IMG/VR virus record: IMGVR_UViG_3300021963_000084 | Span: 1 to 64,000 of that record | From: a virus | DNA length: 64,000 nucleotides | Strand: one strand, 5' to 3' | In this document: piece after piece, positions 40,311 through 53,000 of the stretch | Numbering within the stretch: position 1 is the first letter of the stretch | How the letters are laid out: every line of letters begins with the position of its first letter | Program-made: the position numbers and the translations under genes | Notes under the pieces: model-generated | Databases searched by the model: none | The model's input: the letters and a program-made list of their open reading frames with translations, nothing else | What the model was told of the DNA's origin: nothing

Positions 40311-41492
40311 ATGAGTAAGAAAAAATTATTGTGGATTGGTGACTGTGTTATTCCGAGTGGATTTGGCAGAGTATCAGAATCCATTCTGACTAGAATTCAT
40401 TCAAAATATGATACCACAGTAATGGGTATCAATTATTTTGGTCAAAAACACGAGTTTCCATTTAAAATTTTCGCCGCTAGTACTAAAGGTGGTGCATCAG
40501 ATCCTTATGGATTCAATTATGTTGAAGAACTTTATAATGCTATTAAACCAGATATCATTGTAGCATTCAATGATGTTTGGATTATTAATATGTATTGGCA
40601 AAAACTTAAGGCATATAAAGAATCTGATGAATTTAAGTGGATTAATTATTTCCCTGTAGATGGGGGCGGTTGGTTTGAACCAGTCGTAAAATGGATGGAG
40701 GAAACAGATCTTTCTGTTACATACACTAATTATGCAAAAAACGTAATTCTTGAAGCTGGTTATGAAGGTAAAATTGAAACCTTAGAGCACGGTGTTGACA
40801 CGCAAACTTTTTTTCCTATGGACAAAAAGCAATGCCGAGGTATTATTGGCAAAATGCAAGATGATGATTTCATTGTATTCAATGGCAATCGTAATCAACC
40901 ACGCAAAAGAATTGATTTAACTATTATGGCATTTGCCAGGTTTGCGGTTGACAAACCAGATGCTAAATTATACCTACATATGGGTGTTAAGGATTGTGGA
41001 TGGGACATTGTACCTCTTTTCAATACTGAAATGAAGAAGAATGGTCTAGACCCACAAGGAAGACTATATCTTTCTGGTTTGGAAATGACTCCTGAAAAAA
41101 ATGCAATCACTCCAGAAGTTCTCAACATCATCTATAATTCAGTTGATGTTGGAGTAAATACTTCTGAAGGAGAAGGTTGGGGTCTTGTTCCTTTTGAGCA
41201 CGCTGCAACTGGTTGTCCTCAAGTAGTTCCTAACTATGCTGCAAGTGCTGAATTGTTTAAGAATGCTGGTAGTTTAGTTGATATTGCTTTTATGGGTAAA
41301 GATGTTAACTACGGAATTGATAGAGCATATGTATCAGTAGAAGGAATAGTGGAAGAACTTAATAAACTTTATAATGACAAAAAACATTATGAATCTTGTT
41401 CCAAAAAATGTATGGCTCTAACTCAGAGACCAGAATATAAGTGGGACAATATCGCTAAAAAAATGAACAAGTACATCTCATCGGTAATTTAA
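40311..41492 (+). CDS. GT4-type glycosyltransferase, 393 aa
   Basis: GT-B fold sugar transferase. Seen: N-terminal Rossmann strand KKLLWIGDCVIPSGFGRVSE; central NGNRNQPRKRIDL basic segment (donor phosphate binding region in GT4, near residue 193-205); SEGEGWGLVPFEHAATGCP at about 283-301, the E-x7-E motif of the family, with the second Glu in place. It may glycosylate phage DNA, virion protein or host surface; no sugar can be inferred. It lies between fibre genes, behind its own promoter. Confidence 0.85.
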   Translation: MSKKKLLWIGDCVIPSGFGRVSESILTRIHSKYDTTVMGINYFGQKHEFPFKIFAASTKGGASDPYGFNYVEELYNAIKPDIIVAFNDVWIINMYWQKLKAYKESDEFKWINYFPVDGGGWFEPVVKWMEETDLSVTYTNYAKNVILEAGYEGKIETLEHGVDTQTFFPMDKKQCRGIIGKMQDDDFIVFNGNRNQPRKRIDLTIMAFARFAVDKPDAKLYLHMGVKDCGWDIVPLFNTEMKKNGLDPQGRLYLSGLEMTPEKNAITPEVLNIIYNSVDVGVNTSEGEGWGLVPFEHAATGCPQVVPNYAASAELFKNAGSLVDIAFMGKDVNYGIDRAYVSVEGIVEELNKLYNDKKHYESCSKKCMALTQRPEYKWDNIAKKMNKYISSVI

Positions 41493-41496
41493 AACT

Positions 41497-41679
41497 ATGG
41501 AACGCACAGAACTTAAAGAAAATTTCACCAATCAGTTTAATACTGTAATCGATGAAATCAAAAATCTTGAAGCACAATTAACTGCTAAACGAGAAATGGC
41601 ACTTAAACTTAAAGGCGCTATCGAAGCACTATCACTTTTAGAAACTGAAAATACTGAAGAAGAACCTTCAGAAGAATGA
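41497..41679 (+). CDS. Small coiled-coil protein, 60 aa
   Basis: A heptad-rich helix spans about residues 5-48 (ENFTNQFNTVIDEIKNLEAQ, then KREMALKLKGAIEALSL), followed by an acidic tail. It starts 4 nt after the glycosyltransferase stop and may be co-transcribed. A structural or chaperone role is possible. Its end is followed by a combined terminator/late promoter. Confidence 0.65.
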   Translation: MERTELKENFTNQFNTVIDEIKNLEAQLTAKREMALKLKGAIEALSLLETENTEEEPSEE

Positions 41680-41688
41680 TAAATACAG

Positions 41689-41720
41689 ACCTTCCTTATA
41701 AATAACAAGGAAGGTTTTTT
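41689..41720 (+). terminator. Intrinsic terminator with a late promoter in its loop
   Basis: Perfect 9-bp arms ACCTTCCTT (41689-41697) and AAGGAAGGT (41707-41715), followed by a T run to 41720. The 9-nt loop is ATAAATAAC, so together with the last stem T it forms TATAAATA, the late-promoter core. A GATAAATA copy also occurs at 41678. The element would end early-type transcripts from the sigma70 promoter and start late ones. Confidence 0.7.
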
Positions 41721-41726
41721 CATTAT

Positions 41727-42059
41727 ATGTCCGCAATTACAATTAATGTAGTAATAGAGCAGGGGTCTGATTTTGCAGCGACCTTTACCATTAAGAATGC
41801 GGATGGTTCTTACTTGAATCTGACTGGATTCACAGCAGAAAGTAAGATGAAAAAAAGTTACTACACTAGTAGTTCTGTGGCATTAAATGTTACTTTTACT
41901 GATAGAAGTAGAGGAATGATTACATTATCATTACCCGCTGCAACTACAACTACATTGACACCAAAAAGATACGTTTATGATATTATCTTAACTTCACCAA
42001 TTGGAGTTAAAACTAGAGTTGTTGAAGGAATTGCTACAGTAACTCCAGGAGTAACATAG
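41727..42059 (+). CDS. Small virion structural protein, 110 aa
   Basis: A beta-sandwich pattern: MSAITINVVIEQGSDFAATF, FTAESKMKKSYYTSSS, DRSRGMITLSLPAATT and KRYVYDIILTS. This order is typical of a common cyanophage structural protein whose function is unknown. It lies downstream of the combined terminator/promoter. The next CDS starts at a GTG that overlaps its stop. Confidence 0.7.
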   Translation: MSAITINVVIEQGSDFAATFTIKNADGSYLNLTGFTAESKMKKSYYTSSSVALNVTFTDRSRGMITLSLPAATTTTLTPKRYVYDIILTSPIGVKTRVVEGIATVTPGVT

Positions 42060-42760
42060 TGTCCGACTTTCAGGTAACGTTAAACACTAATAATTATACT
42101 GTAGTTCCACAGGAACCAGATGAATATCGTGTTGGTGTAGATTATGCACCAGATAATAAATCTATTCAATATCAAAATTTAATTATTGATAATTTGTCAG
42201 GGCAATTTGATTGTGTCCGCAGAACTTTTGATATTAGAGTAGGTGGGGTTTTGTATAATGCACTTAACGATCAACAACTTATCATATCACTAAATAATGT
42301 TATATTGCAGCCTGGTGTAGGTTATACTGTATCAGGTAATCAGATTACTTTTGCGACTGCTCCTTGTAATGTTCCCTTTTTTGGTATCGCTTTAGCAAAC
42401 ACCGCTGATTTGACAAGAACCATAAATTATGTTGTTGATTATGGGTCTAGTCCCATTAATGTTGGCGATAAAGGGTCTCTTGCAATTGATGTCACTGGTG
42501 TGATAGAATCTTGGGTATTGGTTGCTGATCAAATTGGTAGTTTGGTTTTGGACATTAGAAAAGCATCATATGCTGATTATCCAAATGTCACTACAATATG
42601 TGGAGGGACTAGACCCTCATTAGTAAACCAAAACAAAAACACCAGCAGCAATTTAGGTACTTGGAATAAAGTTCTTAATGCTGGTGATATCTTAAATTAT
42701 AATGTTATCTCAGTGACTGGAATCAACAGGTTCTCAATCGCACTGAAAGTAAAATTATAA
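42059..42760 (+). CDS. Putative virion structural protein, 233 aa
   Basis: It uses a GTG start at 42059 (MSDFQVTLNTNNYTVVPQEP), overlapping the previous stop. An internal block QFDCVRRTFDIRVGG then LIISLNNVILQPGVGYTVSG is typical of a phage domain that presents a surface loop. Its place between two structural genes supports a tail component. Its stop overlaps a TATAAATA late promoter. Confidence 0.7.
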   Translation: MSDFQVTLNTNNYTVVPQEPDEYRVGVDYAPDNKSIQYQNLIIDNLSGQFDCVRRTFDIRVGGVLYNALNDQQLIISLNNVILQPGVGYTVSGNQITFATAPCNVPFFGIALANTADLTRTINYVVDYGSSPINVGDKGSLAIDVTGVIESWVLVADQIGSLVLDIRKASYADYPNVTTICGGTRPSLVNQNKNTSSNLGTWNKVLNAGDILNYNVISVTGINRFSIALKVKL

Positions 42761-42763
42761 ATA
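42756..42763 (+). promoter_or_regulatory. Late promoter TATAAATA
   Basis: It overlaps the stop of the 233-aa gene. GGAGGAAC at about 42800 is a strong Shine-Dalgarno for the following gene, unlike region 1 leaders. Confidence 0.7.
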
Positions 42764-42812
42764 TATTTGAATTCAATACGAAAGTCAATTTTTTCCTCGG
42801 AGGAACTTTTAA

Positions 42813-43994
42813 ATGGCTCTTTTAGTCCCAAATATTGGTGAAGTAGATTCGCTTCGCACTTTGCTGAATGCGACTCATCAGATTCCAAGAAACTTGGTTC
42901 TGAAACTCTTCACTTCTAATACGACTCCAGCTGAAGGTGATGTTCCTTCGGCAACCGCTTACTTTGAACCATATAATGATTCAAATACTAACGGATATGG
43001 TTCGGCACCTACCACAGGATATCCTGCTCTTGTAGATAACCGTGGAGACCAATCATATACTGCTAATTACGGTATTCTTCTAAATGGTAATCGTTGGCAG
43101 ATTTCAACCGCTGGTGATCCAGTAGCATCTTCAACTAACTCAACAGGAACTGCTGGCGAATATACCATCACTGTAACTGGTCTTACTGGAACAATTAGTG
43201 TAGGTAACCTTGTATCTGGTACTGGTATTGCTTCTGGTGCTAAAGTTTCCAGAGTTTCTGGTAGCACAGTCATTCTGACAATTGCAAATACAGGTACTGT
43301 TTCTGGTGCAATCTCATTCACTGGTGGCGTTACTACTGCTACTTATCCTGAGCAGGTATTCACATTTACTTCTGCTGCTGGTAACGTTTATGGTTACTAT
43401 CTGTCCAGAGCACAGAATATGCCTGTAACTCTGCAGGGTGTTGCAAACGCTGCAACTGCTGCTGCTGGCACAACTCTGAACAAAGGTGATAACAGCAATC
43501 CTTGTATTGGTGTCGTTGGAAACAACTTCATTACACTGCCTAACACTGCAGGTATTATGGATGATATCACCACTGGTATGGTTGTTGGTGGAAACAATGC
43601 TGTTGCTTCTGGAACCACAATCAATGGTATCGACCTTGCTCTCAGAAGAATCTATCTGTCTTCTAACCTGACCGATAACATTCAGGTTGCTACTGACTCA
43701 AGCATTACTCTTGATTTCACTCAGATTTCTACTGGTGGTATCAACCACGGTCTGCAAGTCGGTGATGTTATCTATGTTGCTCGTGGTACAGGTAATACGA
43801 CAACCACAGCTGGTCATTACACAATCTTCAGTAAGACAAATACAACATTCCAGACAACTCCTGCTCTGAATGGAACTGGTTCAGCAACGCTGTATCCAAG
43901 CATCCTGTTCGCTGAAAGATTCACAAATGGTCCATACCCAATTCAAAACAACGGCGACCAAATCAAGATTACCCTGAATGTAAGCCTTGACTGA
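42813..43994 (+). CDS. Virion structural protein, 393 aa
   Basis: It begins MALLVPNIGEVDSLRTLLNA, with a strong Shine-Dalgarno. Residues about 108-170 contain an ISVGNLVSGTGIASG / ITVTGLTGT block that is the same repeated domain found several times in the 3363-aa protein. The C-terminal half is beta-rich with conserved LQVGDVIYVARG. Codon use shifts to more C-ending codons than in the preceding genes, fitting high expression. It is probably a tail-surface or fibre component. Confidence 0.75.
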   Translation: MALLVPNIGEVDSLRTLLNATHQIPRNLVLKLFTSNTTPAEGDVPSATAYFEPYNDSNTNGYGSAPTTGYPALVDNRGDQSYTANYGILLNGNRWQISTAGDPVASSTNSTGTAGEYTITVTGLTGTISVGNLVSGTGIASGAKVSRVSGSTVILTIANTGTVSGAISFTGGVTTATYPEQVFTFTSAAGNVYGYYLSRAQNMPVTLQGVANAATAAAGTTLNKGDNSNPCIGVVGNNFITLPNTAGIMDDITTGMVVGGNNAVASGTTINGIDLALRRIYLSSNLTDNIQVATDSSITLDFTQISTGGINHGLQVGDVIYVARGTGNTTTTAGHYTIFSKTNTTFQTTPALNGTGSATLYPSILFAERFTNGPYPIQNNGDQIKITLNVSLD

Positions 43995-44027
43995 TTTTTA
44001 AAAATCACTCTTATATTATTAAGTTTG

Positions 44028-44053
44028 GGGGATTACTACGGTAATCCCCTTTT
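44028..44053 (+). terminator. Intrinsic terminator
   Basis: Perfect 9-bp arms GGGGATTAC (44028-44036) and GTAATCCCC (44041-44049), with loop TACG, followed by TTTT. It separates the 393-aa gene from the 3021-aa repeat gene. Confidence 0.8.
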
Positions 44054-44068
44054 AATTAGAGAACGTAG

Positions 44069-47000
44069 ATGACAGCATATACCTACAATGCCACATCAAA
44101 TGAAGGTATGGGCGTTTCGTCCAGTGGGTCGGCTGCGCCTACAATTGTTTACAGTTATACAACAGCAACAGAAGATTTAGTTGTTTACAATGATTATTTA
44201 AGTGTTTCTCAAGTACATAATGTATCCATAGACTTTGGTAGCATAGTAAGTCCTGGAGATGTTGCGTTCGATTATAAGTATATTACACCAGATTTCAATG
44301 ATCAAAATAAAGTTAAGACATATGGAGGAAGTTCAAATGTCTTAGCAACAAAGGTATTTAATGGAGAAGGATTAATTAAAGTCGGTGAATATGTACCTCC
44401 AGTATTTATTTGGATTGGTTCAGGTACACTCTTTGAAATGGGTGGAGACATTACAAGAATGGTGGCACCAGGAATTACTGGTCCACCTATTGTATCGAGC
44501 ACAACCAGAATTTATACTGGATCTGGTAGTGTAGAATATAATATTAACAGTAGTAAGTCAAGAAATTATACTTACGACTTTGGTGTATCATTCGATGATA
44601 CATCATTCATTACAAGAAATTACGGACTGCTGGAGTCACCACACTCTACGGCATTTGATTATGGTTCCATTGATAGCTTCAGTAGTTTAGCATACGAAGA
44701 TTACAGATATATTGATTATATTCCAGTATTTGGAAAACTTTCTATTCAAGGTTTTGCAAATCCTCTAAGTAAAGTCTTTACTGAAACTTCATCAGGAACT
44801 CTGTTTGAAGTTGGTTCTGTAACAGAATCTATTCTTTATCAAGAACAATCAGATACTAATACATCTCTCTTCAGAGTATTTGGTTCTGCAACAATTGATA
44901 AAAACCTTCTACCAACTATTAGGTCATATACTGGATTTGCTAATCTATTCAACATTGGCACTAAAACTGAATCAGCAACTTACAATTATAATTCTTCTTC
45001 AATTGTTGGTTATGCAGAAATTGATTATCAATCAATTACTACTTCTGGAACAACCTCAAATTATGGTTCAATAATTGATGAGGTTTCTAATCAATATGAT
45101 TATGGTTCAATTGTTAATGTTGGTATTGCGAAACCTTACGGTTCTGCTTTTGTAACTGGTTTCATTGTTAATAAAAACACCAAAACGTTTGTCGGTTCTG
45201 GTGATATTTCAAATATCAATGGTTCTGCACAGGCAGTCTCTTATAATACACCAGAAGAAACTCTTCTCTTCAATATTTCTGGTGGTTACTCCTCAGCATA
45301 TCTTGTAAAAACTTATATTGCATCTGGGGATGTTAAAACTGTCATCTCTTCAGAAAATCGCAATACTTACAATTACGATATTAATGCAGTATCACTTTAT
45401 AATTCTCAAGACTTTGGTGCAATTACTGCTTCAGGTACAACTGCAAATTATGGCAGTGTAGCAGTTGGTAGTTCTGCAGAGAAAAATTATGGTTATGTAA
45501 TTGACAATGACTTTGTATACCCATTTGGTACTCTTACACTATCAGGAAACTTCTCACCGAAACTCAGAAATTCTTTCTTCGGTTCTGGTGGAGCATCTGT
45601 TTATGGAGATGCAACTGTTGTATTCGCAGAACCAACACCTCAAGTTTACAAAGATACCGAAACAGCTCTCTTCAATGTTTTTGGTGCAGCAACAACAGTA
45701 TTCCAGAGAGGAGCAATATATTCTGGTTCTGGTTCACTATTCAACATTGGTGGTTCTACTTCATCAAGAACCTGGAGTTACACGTTTGGTTCTATTGTAG
45801 AATTTGAAAGTGAAAATTATGGATTTATTACTGCGTCTGGAACTACTGTAAATTATGGTCTGGTTTCTGTTGATAGTGATGCTGAATCTGATTATGGTTA
45901 TGTATTCAATCGCCAGACTGAATACCCATACAGAGGTCTTACAACCCTCCAAGGTCAATCCACCACGATATTCAATCTTGGACCTTCAGTTATTGGTTCA
46001 GGTAGTCTGTTTGCAATCAATGGTGCTGCAGATACATCAGCATTTGTAGGTAACGTATTCGATAGCACAGACCTCTTTAGAGTCACTGGAGATGCTATTG
46101 CACTTCGTAGTCCTAAGTATGATGCTTCTGGAGCATACAAAGCACTCTCTGGTTCTACAAACACTACAACTTATAGCTATAACTTCTCTGCAACTCAAAG
46201 TTATACTGAAGGCGATTATGGTTCAATCACTGCCTCAGGAACAACTATTAATTATGGACTTGTTTCCGAAGGAAGTTCTGTAGGGTTTGATTATGGTTAT
46301 GTTATTGATAATAAGATTCTTAAATCACCATTTGGTTCCATCTTCATCAGTGGTGCATTTAGTAATCTTAAACTTACAGATGCTTATGCTGGTTCTGGAA
46401 CAATTAATGTTTCTGGTAATGCAGCACTTGTATTTGTTGAACCATCACCACAGATTTATGTTGACAAAGACCCAGTTCTCTTCTTCGTAACTGGTAATGC
46501 AAATGTAGAATTCTATCGCAGACCTTCCTTTATTGGAACTGGCAGAATTTCCACTCTTAATGGTTCTGCATCATCCAGAGTATTTACATATAGTGAGCAG
46601 TCAATTAATCCATACAGCACTACAAATTATGGATTTATTACTGCATCTGGAACTACTGTTAATTATGGTCTGATTATCAATAGCAGTGATTCCGAATTCA
46701 CTTATGGATTTGTTGTTGAAAGAGGCATTCAGTATCCATACGGAACTCTTCAATTATCTTCAGAATCAACATCTGCAAAAACAAAAACAGCAGTTGGTGA
46801 AGGTTCATTCTTTACCATCAAAGGTTCTGCTGAATCTACTACATTTGTCGATAAGTCTGTCGAATCTACAGAACTCTTTACTTTATCTGGTGCATCTACT
46901 AATAATGTTGCATTCAAAGAATTTGGTTCTGGTTCCATCAAAACTATTCTCGGAACATCAGATTCTGCAACATATCACTATAACACATCTTCAGTTAATC

Positions 47001-50000
47001 TGTTTAATACAACAGACTTTGGTTCTATTACTGCATCTGGAACTACTGTTAATTATGGATTAATTTCTGTTGGTAGTGATGCTGAATCTGATTATGGATA
47101 TGTATTTGATACTATTTCAATTTATCCATTCGGTCCTCTGAATGTTCGTGGTAATGCAACTACCGACCTCGATACAGCTCCATCATATGTTGGTTCTGGT
47201 TCTCTGTTTATTCTTAGAGGTTCTGCTGATACTTTAGTTCCAGCAATTAAAACTGATACCGAGACTTCACTCTTTACAATTTATGGTGATGCTGCAGTTG
47301 TATCAAGAACTGCTTATGTTGGTTCTGGTTCAGTGCTTAATATTGGAATTGGTGGAGAAAGTGCATCATACAACTATAATCAGTCTTCAACATACGCTGA
47401 TGGATTTGCACAAACTTACACAACCGAAGATTTTGGTCTTATTACTGCATCTGGAATTACAGAAAATTATGGAAGCATTACTGTAGGAAGTTCTGCGGAA
47501 CTTGATTATGGAACTCTTGTAATTGGTAGTGTTGTTGTTCCTTATGGAAACTTAACCATCAGTGGTGGAATCAGCAACTTCAAGAGAGCATTTGGATTCT
47601 CTGGTTCTGGTTCTATCAATTCTTCTGGTGCTGCAGGAGTTGTATTTGCAGAACCAACTCCACAAGTTTATGTTGATAAAGAAATTGCTCTATTTAGAGT
47701 ATATGGTGATGCGACAACTGCACTTAATAGAAGACCAATTTATGTTGGTTCTGGTTCACTCTTTAGTATCAGTGAATCTATATCTTCAGTTACTTATAAT
47801 TATTCCTTCACTTCAATTGAAGAATTTAATACTCTTAATCTCGGAACAATTACAACTTCTGGAACCACTACAAATTACGGTTCCATAACGACTGGTTCTA
47901 CTGGTGATATTGATTATGGTTATGTAATTATTAGAGAAACTGAATTCCCATACAGAGGAAGAGTTGACATTTCTGGTTCTGCTACTGTTCAGTTCAATAG
48001 AATTCCATCTTATGAGGGAAGTGGAACTCTATTTGAAACAGGTGGTAGTGCTCTTATCTTCAGTTTGTTTGGCAAGAAAGTTCTTGAAAGTACAGACCTT
48101 TATAATGTTTATGGTAATGCTAAAACTCATTTCGTTCCATCATACAATACTTCAGGTTCATTTGCAACTATCAACGCTCCGCAAGATAGTGCATCTTACT
48201 CATATAATACCTCATCAATTCTTGGTTATGGAACTCTTAATCTCGGAACAATTACAACTTCTGGAACAACTGCGAATTATGGTTCTGTAACACAAGGAAG
48301 TTCTGCTGAATTTGATTATGGTTACCTAATTGATACTGATGTTGTATATCCATTTGGAACTCTCAATGTTTATGGTTCTTCACCAAGTATCAGAATTCTT
48401 GGTGTTTCCATTCCTGCAACAGGTTCACTGTTTGCAATTGGAGGCGAAGCAGATTCTAGAGCAATTACTGTCGAAACAGATACTGAAACAACGAATCTGT
48501 TCAATGTATATGGCGAAGCAAATGTTCAGGTTGCCAGTGCATACGATCAATTCTCATCTATTTCTTTTGGTTCTTTCTTTGGAACTGGATATATCGAAGA
48601 AAGAGCAACCTATCATTACAATACCAGTTCTAAGAATCTTTTCAGTCAATTTGATTATCAGTCAGTATCTACTTCACCTTCAATTACTGCTGATTATGGT
48701 CTCATCATCAATGAAACTAATAGTGAATTAAATTATGGATACATTAATCAAAACCAATCACTTTATGCTTTCGGTCCATTTACTATTGGCGGAAGTGTAA
48801 CAAGTTCGTTCTTACCGACTCTGAACTTTAAAGGTTCTGGAAGAATTGATATTTATGGTGCTTGCGATCTTGTTGTTATTCTCACTGCTAAGAAAGAACC
48901 AGAAAGCACTGACCTCTATGAAGTCAGTGGTTCCGCAAACGTTGCTGTCATCAAACCAGTACCACAAGAAAAAGGATATATTACTTTACTTTCTGGTGCT
49001 GCAGAATCTGTTACTTATATTTACAACGAAACTGTTGTTAATGAATTCAGTGGTATTGACTATGGAACAATTACAGCATCTGGAACGACAATTGATTATG
49101 GTTCAGTAACAATTCCAAGTAGTAGTGGTATAGATTATGGTTCAGTCGTATTTACCACAACAACATATCCCTACGGTTCATTCTCGTATAGTGGTTCTGC
49201 AGCAGCAGTATTTAATCTTGGACCAATTTACATTGGATCTGGTTCACTGCTTGCAACTGGTGGTGCTGCAGAAACTGTATTGTTTGCCGCAGAAACAACA
49301 GATCTATTTAAGGTATCTGGTTCTGCAAATGCTCCGTTCATTAAGTCTTATGTTGGCGATGGTTCTCTCTTCAACATCGGTGAAAAGATTGAAGCAGCGA
49401 CCTTCGCATATAATACTTATTCAGTATCAGAATTTGTTTCCCAAGATTATCAGTCAGTATCTTCTGTTGCAGGAATCGCAAATAATTATGATTCTATTGA
49501 TGACGAACCTGCACTTGCACTCAGTTATGGATTAATTACTGATGTTACCACACTGTATCCATTCGGAACATTTAATGTTTCTGGATCTGCTGCTGTTGTT
49601 GCATATCAAGTATACACACAAATTGGTACTGGTTCACTGTTTGCAACTGGTGGATCTGCAGAAACCAGACTCTTTGCAGAAGTTTCTACAGACCTCTTCA
49701 AGGTATCTGGTTCTGCAAATGCTCCATTCAGCAGACCTTATACTGGAACTGGTTCACTGTTCAAGATTGGAGATAAGATTGAGGCAGTAACTTATAGTTA
49801 CAATGGTTCTTCTGAAATTCCATTCAATAATTTTGATTATGGTTTAGTTACTGCGTTTGGAATTACTGAAAATTATGGTTCTATTACAAATAACAGTGCC
49901 GTTGCAGAAGATTATGGTTCAATCACTCTGATTGACCCAATCAAACCTTATGGTGCAATCAGATTCAATGGTTCATCTGGGGTTGTATTTGCACCAACAC

Positions 50001-53000
50001 CTTATCAAGGTTCAGGTACACTTTTTGCTGCTGGTGGAGAAGCAGATGCAAAAGTTATTATTGCATCTACAGAAACTCAACTCTTTACAATCAGTGGTGC
50101 TGCATCCAATGTTCAGAGAGGATTTGGTTACTTTGCTACTGGTTCACTCTTCAATATTGGTTCACTGGAAGAAAAAGTTGCTTATAGTTACAACACTTCT
50201 TCAAGTACTAAATTTGAAAATCTTGATTATCAATTTATTGATAATTCACCTACAATTACAGATGATTATGGCTATATCAATAATGCTGCGGGAGATATTG
50301 ACGATTACGGCAATATAGGTATTACTTCACAGCAAACACCATTTGGTATTCTTAATCTTAGTGGTGGTTCTGCCGAAGTATTCAAACCAATTCTTGCTTG
50401 GAATGGTTCAGGTAATATTAATATTAGGGGTGAAGTTCTCGTTGGATTTACTCTTAGTGGTAAGTTTAGTCCTGAAAGCACTGACCTCTTTACAATCTTT
50501 GGTACTGCTGAATCTTCTAGACCATTCGTTGCAGTAACTGGTGGTTCACTCTTTACTGTTGGAGATAGAGTAGAAAGAGCATCTTACAGCTATAATACTT
50601 CTTCAATCGTTGCATATGACACCAGAGATTATCAGTTTATCACTGCCTCTGGAATTACAATTGATTATGGAAATATTCTTGGTACTCAAACGAATATTGA
50701 AAATTATGGTTATATTGTAAATCTTGAGTACGCTTATCCATTTGGTAAGTTCAGAATTCTTGGCGGTGAAGATGAAAGCATTATTCGCAGAAGAGCATTT
50801 GCTGGTTCTGGTTCTCTGTTTGCTATTGGAGGAGAAGGTGATGCTTACAGTAGAATTGCTGTTACTGAAACTCAACTTTTCAATATTTCTGGTTCTGCTA
50901 TCGAGAAGAATACCGAAAGATATATTGGAACTGGTTCACTCTTCTCATACAATGGTCTTGTAGAATCTGTTGCTGTAAGTCCAGACGAAGAAACCACTGG
51001 TCTCTTCAGAATTTCTGGTGCTGCAATCGAGAAGAACACAGAAAGATATATTGGTTCTGGCGATGCTATTACAATCCAAACTGCGATATTCCCAGAATAT
51101 CTGTACTATCGTCCAGTTCCTCGTTATGTCAATTCTGTTTATGGACCTATTGGCGGAGAGTTTTCAATCTCTGGTGCTATTTCACAGAGAGCAACAAATT
51201 CTTATGTTGGAACTGGAAGCATTTTTGCTGGTGGAACAGCAGTAGAAGTATTCCAGAAAGCATATGTTGGTTCTGGTGTAGAATTTGTTTCTGGAACTTC
51301 CAAAGAAAGATTTATGCCAGTACATATTGGTACTGGTTCACTGTTCAGTATTGGAGGAATTTCGGAGGCAACGACAAAAGTTGTTCCATCAGAGACTCAA
51401 CTCTTCAAAGTTTCTGGTGCTGCTGTCGAAACTCACACCGAAGTATACATTGGAACAGGAACAGAATTTGTATCTGGCGATTCTACTACTTCCAAGTCCA
51501 ACATTCATATTGGTTCTGGTTCACTGTTTACGTTCAACAGCGGCACGGAGTCTGTTGCGGTTGTTGCAACTACAACAATTCTTTACAATATCTCTGGTCA
51601 GGCAACAGAAGCATTTGGCAGAGCAACATACGAAGGTTCAGGAAGTCTGTTTACTCAAAACGGAATTGCTGAATCCAGAACTTATATTGCTCCTACCGAA
51701 ACTTGCCTCTTCAGAGTATCCAGTGCAACAACTGAAAGTGTTACTTCTGCAAATGTTGGTTCTGGAACAGAATTTGTTTCTGGAATTTCAATCAACAGCT
51801 TTATTCCTCGTTACTTTGGTTCTGGTTCGCTGTTTGCTGTTGGCGGAGAGGGCAATGCATATGCAAGAATTGCTTCAACCGAAACCCAACTCTTCAATGT
51901 AACTGGTTCTGCAGAAGCAAGCAGAACAAATCTTTACGTTGGTTCTGGTTCGCTCTTTGCAATCAACAGCGGCACCGAATCTGCTGCAGTTGTACCATTA
52001 ACAACTGGTCTCTACAATATCAATGGTCAAGCAACAGAATCAAGAACGCAAACGCAAATTGGTTCTGGTTCTCTGTTCGCTGTTGGTGGTGCATCAGTTG
52101 TATTCAGCGATGTTGCAACAACCGAAACTCAACTCTTCAGAATTTCTGGTGCTGCAACAGAAGCACATACAGAATTCTACTCAGGTTCTGGTTCCGAGTT
52201 TATTTCTGGAACGGCAGCGGAAAGATATCTGCCTACTATTATTGGCACTGGTTCTCTGTTTGCATTCAACAGTGCAACAGAATCTTCAACTGTTTCTATT
52301 CCAACCGAAACTCAACTTTTCAGAGTTTCTGGTTCTGCAGATATCAGAGAATCCAATACTTATGTTGCATTTGGAACGGAATTTATTTCTGGTTCACTTA
52401 CAGAGAACAGCAGAAAATCTTATGTTGGTTCTGGTTCTCTGTTCACAATCAATAGTGCAACCGAATCTACTTCTATTGCAGTTCAAGCAGAGACTCAACT
52501 CTTCAGAGTTTCTGGTTCCGCTCTGGAAAAAGATTCAGCATCCTATGTTGGTTCTGGTTCCGTTACTCTTGCAGCGGGCGCAGCAGAAATCAAAACTTCT
52601 GTTCCTACAATCGAAACTCAACTGTTCAGAGTTTCTGGTTTTGCAACCGAGAGACATACAGAATCTTATGTTGGAACTGGAACAGAATTTGTTTATGGTG
52701 GAGTTCAGGATTCTTCTACTGCAATTTATGTTGGTACTGGAACACTCAGAACAGTTTCTGGTGCAGCAGAATCCACAACAATTTCGATTCCAAACGAAAC
52801 TCAACTCTTCAGAGTTTCTGGATTTGCTACTACTGCATACAACGCAGTATTTACAAATATTGGTTCTGGTCAAGAAACAATTTCTGGTTCTGCAACAGAA
52901 AAGAATGCAGAAAACTATGTTGGCAAAGGTTCACTCTTTACCTTCAATTCAGCATCAATTGCCAGCACTATTATTATTCCAATTCAGACAAATCTCTTCA

